DNA of 64,000 nucleotides from Liolophura sinensis. Its lineage: Eukaryota; Mollusca; Polyplacophora; Chitonida; Chitonidae. The position numbers were made by a program, and so were the translations under genes. Within the stretch, counting starts at the first letter, position 1. Each line of letters begins with the position of its first letter. A model generated the notes under the pieces. The model was given only the letters and a program-made list of their open reading frames with translations. It did no database searches and was not told the DNA's origin. Shown here piece after piece: positions 62,701-64,000 of this stretch. The stretch covers positions 20,145,808 through 20,209,807 of the forward strand of contig NC_088301.1 in assembly GCF_032854445.1 (NCBI RefSeq), written 5' to 3'.

Positions 62701-62798
62701 CATGTGCATTCCAGTGTTACATACATTAAATAAATCCACATACCCTTCACAGCAAGCAGCAGCAAAATGGTGAAGATGAGAAACATTTGCGTCATCAT
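27650..62798 (-). CDS. Gene B: lectin-EGF receptor-type tyrosine phosphatase, complete 27-exon model
   Basis: Predicted single-pass receptor tyrosine phosphatase; the extracellular part probably binds a glycan or protein ligand and the cytoplasmic part removes phosphate from phosphotyrosine. Exons (complement): 62744-62798, 62355-62492, 59949-60182, 57865-58080, 55968-56063, 55261-55407, 50658-50801, 47437-47574, 44455-44592, 43788-43905, 43072-43202, 41582-41748, 39370-39457, 38404-38477, 37907-37943, 36742-36839, 35766-35891, 34825-34976, 33726-33861, 33264-33413, 32631-32730, 30860-30933, 30108-30242, 29823-29945, 29381-29529, 28724-28859, 27650-27724. Each junction is GT-AG and the phases are compatible throughout; they sum to 3,375 nt (1,124 residues plus TAA). 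Approximate layout: signal 1-19, Cys-rich 20-64, lectin-like 65-214, EGF 215-435, TM 452-473, PTP D1 about 535-830, D2 about 860-1124. UTRs are not defined. An additional EGF exon may be missed or lost at 45.9-46.6 kb. Confidence 0.88.
27858..28115 (-). mobile_element. SINE family 1 tail fused to another SINE-like piece
   Basis: 27858-27975 carries the family 1 tail with an internal poly-G run of about 20. 27976-28115 (ATGGAGGCCGCACCATG, AAAGACAAGTGGTCCTCAA) belongs to the family seen at 23540-23870. Either a chimera or two adjacent insertions. Confidence 0.6.
30976..32320. repeat. Element with long (about 280 bp) inverted repeats
   Basis: 30976-31250 and 32040-32320 are inverted copies of each other. 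Shared marks on the right arm are ACTCGTTAACTGCTGAGAGG, GTGGCTGTAGGGTGGCTGG, ACGTGGTAGGTAAT, TTCATGTTAATAGTGGATAA and GGTATATACCC, all matched in complement on the left. The right arm contains a G/T homopolymer at 32208-32250. The 790-bp middle has no ORF of note. Probably a non-autonomous DNA element; a diverged half is also seen at 8790-8880 and 60840-60930. Confidence 0.6.
32208..32250. repeat. G-run followed by T-run
   Basis: GGGGGTGGGGGTGG extends into a run of about 17 G and then nine T. It has G-quadruplex potential on the plus strand and is likely to be of uncertain length in the assembly. Confidence 0.85.
32390..32515 (-). mobile_element. SINE family 1 fragment
   Basis: TTTGATTGGTGTTTT, CGACGGCGGCTAGCATTATG and GGGGGAAACCCACGACCAT are present; the copy ends before the tRNA-like half. 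Confidence 0.78.
33051..33193. mobile_element. Short MITE with 18-bp inverted ends
   Basis: GGGCCCAGTTTCACAAAG at the left and CTTTGTGAAGCTAGGGCC at the right are imperfect inverted repeats enclosing about 105 bp. A related left end (GGGACC-TACAAAG) occurs at 30450 and 33970. No coding capacity. Confidence 0.6.
33264..39457 (-). CDS. Gene B catalytic PTP domain D1 (8 exons)
   Basis: Exons 39370-39457, 38404-38477, 37907-37943, 36742-36839, 35766-35891, 34825-34976, 33726-33861 and 33264-33413 encode most of the classical PTP domain that hydrolyses phosphotyrosine. Motifs appear in the family order: KNKSRYRNLVAYDHSRV (phosphotyrosine-recognition loop), DYINACYID, KYIASQG, MVWEQNTGKVVMVTN, QFHFTAWPDHG (WPD loop) and IVVHCSAGIGRTG. 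By my count the catalytic residues are Asp733, Cys765 and Arg771 of the 1,124-residue protein. The signature loop is split between two exons inside its Ser codon. All active-site residues are present, so D1 should be active. Confidence 0.92.
34042..34123. mobile_element. Short MITE with GGCCCGGTTGTTCA ends
   Basis: GGGCCCGGTTGTTCA and TGTTGAACAACCGGCC form inverted ends around about 50 bp. Sits next to the related GGGACC-type piece at 33970. Confidence 0.6.
34130..34745. repeat. GCCATAATTTTG-type interspersed repeat
   Basis: Contains GGCCATAATTTTGTTGAAAA, ATCTGTAACTTGTC twice, then AACGGACAGGCTGACGGATA and CCTATATTCTCCTCCGG. A shorter, diverged pair of units is at 27050-27345. No ORF. In the intron upstream of the HCSAGIGRTG-encoding exon on the map. 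Confidence 0.55.
35224..35320. repeat. 25-bp tandem repeat
   Basis: About four copies of a unit like TGCCGCGACATACTGCCGAT plus AATGA, in the intron between D1 exons. Confidence 0.7.
35370..35520 (+). mobile_element. SINE family 1 fragment, diverged
   Basis: GCTGTACGTGG, AGCAACCTGCACATGATCGT, GTGGGTTCCTCAAGGGCTCT and an ATAAATAAATAAGTA tail. Poorly conserved. Confidence 0.6.
36935..37200 (-). repeat. SINE family 3-like fragment
   Basis: Contains GGTGAAAGACAAGTG and a CACC-rich stretch, then GAAATCAGGCC and GCATACTGTATAC like the copy at 23540-23880. Strongly diverged. In the gene B intron after exon 36742-36839 on the map. Confidence 0.4.
37575..37815 (-). mobile_element. SINE family 1 copy, nearly complete
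   Basis: Tail, body (ACCCACGATCATCCGCAGG), B-box region (AGAAATCACGGCGACCGCAT) and a degraded head (ACCTCGGCCACG). Lies just upstream of gene B exon 37907-37943 on the genomic map. Confidence 0.78.
38025..38235 (+). mobile_element. SINE family 2-tailed copy
   Basis: Related to 13624-13905: AGTATAATGTGACTGTGTTG, GTGTCATGTCTG, TGGCGGCA, then ACTACGACGTTAAACCCCAA and a CATACATACATAC tail. In gene B introns of D1. Confidence 0.75.
38632..38893 (-). mobile_element. SINE family 1, complete copy with 9-bp target duplication
   Basis: A tRNA-headed SINE. On the minus strand it begins with GGGGCCTCCGTGGCTCAGTC (A box), has a GAGTTCAAGTCC-type B box, then a conserved body and a TTTATT-like tail. The flanks carry GTTATTGTT at 38623-38631 and 38894-38902. 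This copy serves as the reference for the fragments listed separately. Confidence 0.9.
39060..39310. repeat. GATGGCACGAAGC palindromic repeat, third copy
   Basis: Starts TATGGAAGTCGGTTAAAGTC and contains CGCACCATCGTACCATC followed by GGTGCGATGGCGTGATCG. Lies about 60 bp from gene B exon 39370-39457, so it may be relevant to that exon's downstream intron. Confidence 0.5.
39560..40228. repeat. Interspersed repeat R, uninterrupted copy
   Basis: About 670 bp in the intron upstream of the first D1 exon of gene B, homologous to both sides of the split copy in gene A intron 2. It serves as the reference that dates the L2-like insertion as later than repeat R. Confidence 0.62.
41582..41748 (-). CDS. 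Gene B juxtamembrane exon 2: acidic stretch and start of PTP D1
   Basis: A 167-bp exon starting with a very acidic run (EYDEDDEDDED), then the conserved lead-in of RPTP D1 (VPVEEFRRYM, then GFKAEFK). The AAG/GTAGAG donor in phase 0 fits the next exon. Open frame continues to a TAG at 41504, so intron retention would truncate the protein before the phosphatase domain. Confidence 0.8.
42490..43018. repeat. Diverged minisatellite (about 31-38 bp unit)
   Basis: At least a dozen imperfect copies of a unit like ATATCAAACCATCCAGTTCA plus TATGTAGTG. Two neighbouring units share TAATATTACACCATTCA and ATATCAAGGCGTCCA. An open plus-strand frame of 141 codons runs through it only because the repeat lacks stops in that frame. 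In the gene B intron between the juxtamembrane exons. Confidence 0.7.
43072..43202 (-). CDS. Gene B cytoplasmic juxtamembrane exon 1
   Basis: A 131-bp exon that completes the membrane-flanking Arg cluster (LRYRGLLDRRRRGL), followed by a polar stretch ending QQDDPLPQHNI. Phases join the TM exon and the next exon. No recognised domain. Confidence 0.78.
43788..43905 (-). CDS. Gene B transmembrane exon
   Basis: A 118-bp exon (phase 1 in, phase 2 out). A short stalk is followed by a Gly-Gly and Val-rich hydrophobic run (core GGVVLLLVVVVVFFII) ending in Arg-Arg, the expected stop-transfer charge. Topology is therefore extracellular N-terminus and cytosolic phosphatase domains. Confidence 0.9.
44455..44592 (-). 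CDS. Gene B exon 9 (last EGF exon before TM): EGF-like repeat
   Basis: A 138-bp phase 1-1 exon very similar to the exon at 47437-47574 (SNGTFGDQCQEECGQC, TCDHVNGTC, GDFCKE). The similarity continues into the upstream intron (about 44593-44800 against 50290-50470), so these two EGF exons arose by duplication of exon plus intron. Confidence 0.85.
44855..45215 (-). mobile_element. SINE family 2, complete copy with 13-bp target duplication
   Basis: A 361-bp tRNA-headed SINE. The minus strand begins with CGGCCCGGATAGCACAGTTG (A box) and GGTAGAGCGTCC, and ends GTTGAGCACGACGTTAAACC with a short CACTCACT-type tail. CGAAATGGATGGA is repeated at 44842-44854 and 45216-45228. A family distinct from SINE 1. 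Confidence 0.9.
45945..46575 (-). pseudogene. Decayed tandem array of EGF-exon units with an inverted copy
   Basis: About 3.5 units of 139-141 bp (marker GGGTAT at 46005, 46146 and 46285) lie in the gene's sense direction. Each resembles an EGF exon (NTCSENC, NVTTG, GGCHPGYTG) joined to the next through a 13-bp GTAATATACCCAG remnant in place of an intron. Frameshifts and stops prevent reading through. At about 46428 the array folds back: 46428-46575 is the same unit on the plus strand and is open there (NTCSENCTS to PGYTGERCDTG). Interpreted as unequal exchange plus an inversion, non-coding in gene B. Confidence 0.7.
47184..47352. repeat. Minisatellite derived from EGF-coding sequence
   Basis: Six tandem copies of a 23-31 bp unit containing CAGTATGACATCCTCC and a variable run of CA/TA dinucleotides. 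The unit is the complement of the GVC-EGGC-H part of the EGF array, so it grew from a coding fragment. It interrupts an otherwise collinear stretch shared with gene A (605-1170). Confidence 0.8.
47437..47574 (-). CDS. Gene B exon 8: EGF-like repeat next to piggyBac insertion
   Basis: A 138-bp phase 1-1 exon with CPGGTFGNQCREECGQC, TCDHVNGTC and GDLCKE; the reading frame is intact. Its acceptor AG is at 47575-47576. The piggyBac element's ATAT target copy begins only 12 bp upstream of that AG (47588-47591), so the native branch point and most of the pyrimidine tract are now 2.7 kb away. If the exon is skipped, the phase 1-1 structure keeps the protein in frame. Confidence 0.82.
47588..47591. 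repeat. Target-site duplication ATAT of the piggyBac element (left copy)
   Basis: ATAT directly precedes the left TIR, and the same four bases follow the right TIR at 50272-50275. The family normally duplicates TTAA. The empty paralogous introns read ACAT at this place, consistent with an insertion into an ACAT/ATAT site rather than a mutated TTAA. Confidence 0.8.
47592..50271 (+). mobile_element. Complete piggyBac-family DNA transposon
   Basis: A 2,680-bp element with 13-bp perfect terminal inverted repeats (CCCTCTAGATCCC at 47592-47604 and its complement at 50259-50271), flanked by a 4-bp direct repeat ATAT (47588-47591, 50272-50275). It carries one intact transposase gene with an AATAAA at 50070. 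Three TTGCAC-NN-GTGCAA palindromes lie inside (47609, 47963, 50124). It is inserted antisense in the intron upstream of an EGF exon of gene B. The homologous introns at 1215 and 44592 lack it and give the empty-site sequence. Confidence 0.93.
48046..49839 (+). CDS. piggyBac-type transposase, intact, 597 aa
   Basis: Catalyses cut-and-paste transposition by the DDE/RNase H-like mechanism. The N-terminus (1-70) is acidic and Ser/Asp rich, as in many piggyBac proteins. The catalytic aspartates fall where the family has them: Asp248 (VDEIMIPFKGR), Asp331 (IFADNYFSN) and Asp444/Asp447 (GGVDLLD). A C-terminal Cys-rich domain (RCRYCPNGYTQWKCGKC, then FLCLSPGAEPRNC) matches the family's DNA-binding zinc domain. 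There are no stops or frameshifts and the length is normal, so the element could be active. The start is the first Met of a frame with a strongly acidic N-terminus. Confidence 0.95.
   Translation: MAQRKFKDSNDVLDIVTASDSEVDGFSEESDDDNDGWGDDKNDQSWQPPDNDTHEESSSDSTSDSDDDRPLAQLNAESQRKKIVRLKTSYTFSKDKFVPVDSDFVPEQVTPDPSSDRTPYEYLKLFITDKMIEDLTVETNKYSLEKFGEESKFATSEIESFIGIYYSMGLVKMPKIADYWKIGLRYPSIADAMSRNRFQKILASLHFVDNNTVTEELKEDRVWKIRPWIESLRGNFAQVSNTEFQCVDEIMIPFKGRSLLRQYLPKKPKKWGFKLWGRCDASGFLHDFNVYQGKGTGIEADGADGCGLGGNVVLQLCSSLERDRGYKIFADNYFSNFNLAVEMKNRGFQYTGTVNKNRLHNAPLESDKDLAKRGRGSYDTVTLEEGNLALLKWQDNKTVTMMSTYLSAEPLTKVKRYDRAQKARIEVDRPAVITVYNKNMGGVDLLDMMCTLYKRQIKGRRWYLYIFYHTLTICVVNSWFLYERDCQINGVGKALPLKVVQSQIAEVLTKKGKPARPVGRPSLNSPPPAKQRAYAAAPQPDVRYDNYDHFPMAQPKRNRCRYCPNGYTQWKCGKCNVFLCLSPGAEPRNCFLAYHKK
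50658..50801 (-). CDS. Gene B exon 7: EGF-like repeat
   Basis: A 144-bp phase 1-1 exon with YTWGPDCKETCGQCHGG and RCAIGYTGPRC. The last intact EGF exon before the intron that took the piggyBac insertion. Gene A exon 1616-1759 is the same length and nearly identical. Confidence 0.86.
51040..51258 (+). mobile_element. SINE family 1 copy, head truncated
   Basis: TGACCCAGGAGCCTCTCACC, GGGAGTTCAAGTCCAGC (B box), GGATGGTCGTGGGTTTCCC and GAAATATTCTTGGGTACGGC are present. Lies in gene B intron 6. Confidence 0.82.
51399..52134. repeat. Palindromic GATGGCACGAAGC-repeat element
   Basis: The left end TATGGAAGCCGGATAAGAC and right end GTCTTTATCCGACTTTCATA are imperfect inverted repeats. Between them are arrays of a 12-14 bp word (GATGGCACGAAGC) in one orientation followed by its complement (51430-51630, 51930-52080), giving strong hairpins. 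A short relative is at 2041-2165 in gene A and a third at 39060-39310. Confidence 0.55.
54752..54928. repeat. 43-bp tandem repeat, expanded in gene B
   Basis: Four copies of a unit containing AATTCTAGGCCAGTCCAGTT and AATTACAATTCAGTTTTTG, starting at 54752, 54800, 54843 and 54886. Gene A has a single copy near 4699-4740, so the expansion followed the duplication. Confidence 0.8.
55261..55407 (-). CDS. Gene B exon 6: EGF-like repeat
   Basis: A 147-bp phase 1-1 exon encoding CVNGRWGTDCGEECGHC at its start and RCESGFQGYNC near its end, typical of MEGF/scavenger-receptor-type EGF repeats with eight cysteines. The gene A copy at 5136-5282 has the same length and nearly the same sequence. Confidence 0.85.
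55617..55641. repeat. TA dinucleotide microsatellite
   Basis: About eleven TA units in gene B intron 5. Not present at the matching place of gene A (near 5500). Confidence 0.85.
55968..56063 (-). CDS. Gene B exon 5: short EGF-like segment
   Basis: A 96-bp phase 1-1 exon with CSEGWYGEMCDKEC and paired cysteines, ending RCE before a strong GTAAGC donor. The frame stays open past this donor, but reading on to a later phase-1 GT would create a stop at the junction with exon 6, so this donor is preferred. The gene A equivalent (5899-5994) has the same length and donor. Confidence 0.75.
56155..56645. repeat. Tandem pair of about 200-bp units with internal hairpins and TGACGTCA-like sites
   Basis: 56155-56400 and 56447-56645 are direct copies. 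Each contains a hairpin around AAGTGATATCTCAC, then CCCCGACGCCA, a GACGTCAC/ACGTCAC site and CTTAGCAGAA-AACGTCATAAT. The pair lies in gene B intron 4 and is absent from gene A at the same place. Confidence 0.65.
56785..56925. repeat. MITE-like inverted repeat
   Basis: GAATATTGCACAGTGACGGT TGAA at 56791-56815 is the inverse of TTCAACCTTCACTGTGCAAT at 56899-56918. A further related piece is at 56411-56440 (TTCAGCCTTCAGTGTGCAAT), suggesting a partial copy. Confidence 0.6.
57268..57342 (+). mobile_element. SINE family 2 tail fragment
   Basis: CGTCGTTCGTCATATGACTG, then GTTAAGCACGACGAACG and a CACTCACTCACTT tail, in gene B intron 4. Confidence 0.62.
57865..58080 (-). CDS. Gene B exon 4: F-type lectin-like domain, second half
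   Basis: A 216-bp phase 1-1 exon. It starts with RLNGFTLSV, contains a Cys-rich loop (CYTDTTD and GSCND) and ends with TLCEVRLF, the usual last strand of F-type lectin domains. The acceptor chosen (pyrimidine-containing ...CATTCCAG at 58081-58083) keeps phase with exon 3. An AG farther upstream, at 58116-58117, would extend the open frame but breaks phase. Confidence 0.82.
59221..59770 (-). mobile_element. SINE family 1: one copy inserted inside another
   Basis: The outer copy is split into 59221-59403 and about 59677-59765; the inner copy (59405-59676) has a poly-T end (complement of its A tail) and a complete GGCCTCCGTGG head. A short AGCT is repeated at both junctions (59401-59404, 59677-59680). 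It lies in gene B intron 3; gene A intron 3 lacks it, so both insertions came after the duplication, or A lost the site. Confidence 0.85.
59949..60182 (-). CDS. Gene B exon 3: F-type lectin-like domain, first half
   Basis: A 234-bp phase 1-1 exon. Hallmarks of the F-type lectin / F5-8C fold are visible: NVAL near the start, QSS, AVDGK, CTHT, a WW-V-L strand and the IYNR motif followed by Cys. The domain continues in exon 4 through a Cys codon split across the junction. In classical fucose-binding lectins the CTHT His and an Arg-x-Asp loop after the NR motif contact sugar. Here the loop is altered (RVGNCNNR), so fucose binding is not assured. Confidence 0.82.
61090..61156 (-). mobile_element. 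SINE family 1 tail fragment
   Basis: A short piece with TTTGATTGATGTTT, CACTTATACGACCGCGGTCA and GCATTATTGTGAGAGG, in gene B intron 2. Confidence 0.65.
62355..62492 (-). CDS. Gene B exon 2: Cys-rich (EGF/laminin-like) module
   Basis: A 138-bp phase 1-1 exon between a CAG acceptor and a GTGAGT donor. It begins ANEQQCRFGSAGQNCRYNC and ends GPTCQR, with eight cysteines spaced roughly as in EGF/laminin-type modules. Gene A carries the same-sized exon at 12618-12755. The domain class is inferred from cysteine spacing only. Confidence 0.8.
62744..62798 (-). CDS. Gene B exon 1: start codon and signal peptide
   Basis: Encodes two Met residues followed by a short hydrophobic run (core FLIFTILLLLAVK) and then a GTATGT donor in phase 1, so the protein is directed to the secretory pathway. 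An upstream in-frame Met exists in B, but the paralogous exon of gene A has a stop codon between that position and the double Met. The start at 62798 is therefore preferred. Confidence 0.85.
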
Positions 62799-64000
62799 GA
62801 ATGTATTCCTGATGATTCGTAGAAGGAGAGATTCAGTCAGGTTGTTGTCACCGATCTGTCCAACACAGACTGTGCTGTCTACACCAACCTTTACTAAGCC
62901 CAAATTCCTGCGTATTAACATGGTTGGTTTTAATAAAACCCATTCAGGAAGTGATCATCTATACTCTTGGTAAACTAAAGCCAGACGTTCAAATTGTGGG
63001 GTGGCTCACACCACACATTCTGTGCAGGTAAGTCTGGTTAGCCTCTAGTCTTTTGTGTTATATGTCACACTATTTGCTCTCTTTGTGAGTGTCATGAATC
63101 GTTTTATTTGTGAGCCTGAATCTACTGATACGTCTATACACAAAACATGTTATGAAATGTCTCAGCTATGCTTCGGTTCAGTGTTAGCTTTCATTTGTCC
63201 TCTACGTATCTGTACAGCAGGGAACATTTTGAAATCTCCATATTCTCAGCTTGAGATCTCTTGTTAAAAAATCGGACATTTTAAACTGATTTTTATTTAA
63301 AAAATAAATGCAGATGTATGACGTTAAGCCCCAAACATACATGTACTCACATACATACACGCATACATACATTTCATTCCAAAACGTTCGATATACATTC
63401 CAACACCGTTCTCAAGCATATTAAGGTACAACCAAAAACACTGAGCCAAATTTATCTTAACTGGTATGATTGACAACGATGTTAGAATATACATGGAAAC
63501 GTACAATTAAATAAATCAGAATTTGTTATTCGTGTAGAAACCGTGATGCCATTGTGTCAACTTCTCAAGGAATTTATATTTTTTATCGTGAAAAACACCA
63601 AGGCTTTTAAAGATCACTTTGCCATGCGTTTCACCTCTTTCATTCTATAAGCCCACAGGTACAGACAGCATGGTTAAACGTATTGTAGCTAACATGTCAG
63701 GATTACAAATCTTGAAAAAAGATAGAAACAACAGTCATGCTGGGCAGTTGACTTTTTGATTACTTTATAATTAATGTTCTGATTTACTTGTAACACTGTA
63801 TCGAGATATGCCTTACTTATGTGTGGAGTAAATAGGTCATAGCCTGACAAAGAGACACAGGTGCATCGGTGAAATACCATCCCTTCAGTATGACATACGT
63901 CTTTACAAACCCACTTACCCCACACGTTTAACCAGATCTGTCTGTTACAATTGAAAGGGTTACATGTAACGATTTAGCTTGTGTTATTCCCCTGTAGCTA
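62799..64000. other. Upstream flank of gene B
   Basis: Collinear with 13008-14240, differing mainly by loss of about 300 bp of SINE at 63320. Similarity stops at TGTTACAATT (63943-63952 against 14231-14240), which marks the upstream edge of the duplication. Likely promoter and 5' UTR; no specific elements are claimed. Confidence 0.6.

Noticed and set aside
62688-62921. Upstream Met as the start of gene B
   Set aside because: Gene A has an in-frame stop in this upstream segment, and the double Met directly before the hydrophobic signal is a better start.

Overview
The window is eukaryotic animal DNA, most likely from a lophotrochozoan and probably a bivalve mollusc. Genes are split into short GT-AG exons with long AT-rich introns. 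At least three tRNA-headed SINE families are scattered through it, and the main gene family is a lectin/EGF receptor tyrosine phosphatase of a kind I associate with molluscs. The species call is inference; nothing in the window names the organism.

The backbone is a tandem pair of paralogous receptor-type protein tyrosine phosphatase (RPTP) genes, both on the minus strand. Gene B (62798 down to 27650) can be read from start codon to stop codon. I could place 27 exons whose splice phases all agree, giving 1,124 residues: signal peptide, Cys-rich module, two-exon F-type-lectin/F5-8C-like domain, five EGF-like exons, one transmembrane helix, an acidic juxtamembrane segment, a catalytic PTP domain (WPD loop and HCSAGIGRTG intact) and a second PTP domain that has lost its catalytic residues. 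Gene A (13007 down to 253) is the 5' half of a second copy and leaves the window at the left edge before its transmembrane and phosphatase exons. Homology between the copies covers exons, introns and about 1.2 kb of upstream DNA (to 14240 and 63952).

The copies differ by mobile elements and local rearrangement. In B, an intact 2,680-bp piggyBac-family transposon (47592-50271) sits 14 bp upstream of an EGF exon's splice acceptor, flanked by ATAT instead of the usual TTAA. Also in B, one EGF unit has become a tandem array with an inverted copy (45945-46575), and a piece of it has become a minisatellite (47184-47352). In A, the matching EGF exon has a 107-bp out-of-frame deletion, and intron 2 carries a decayed L2/CR1-like retrotransposon inserted in another repeat.

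Between the genes (13.0-27.6 kb) there is a full-length non-LTR retrotransposon with ORF1, endonuclease, RT and RNase H (17326-22973, minus strand) and a perfect 14-bp target-site duplication, plus SINE copies. The introns hold SINEs (two with clean 9-bp and 13-bp target duplications, one pair nested), MITE-like inverted repeats, minisatellites and homopolymers. I found no rRNA, convincing tRNA gene, CRISPR array or bacterial-type feature.
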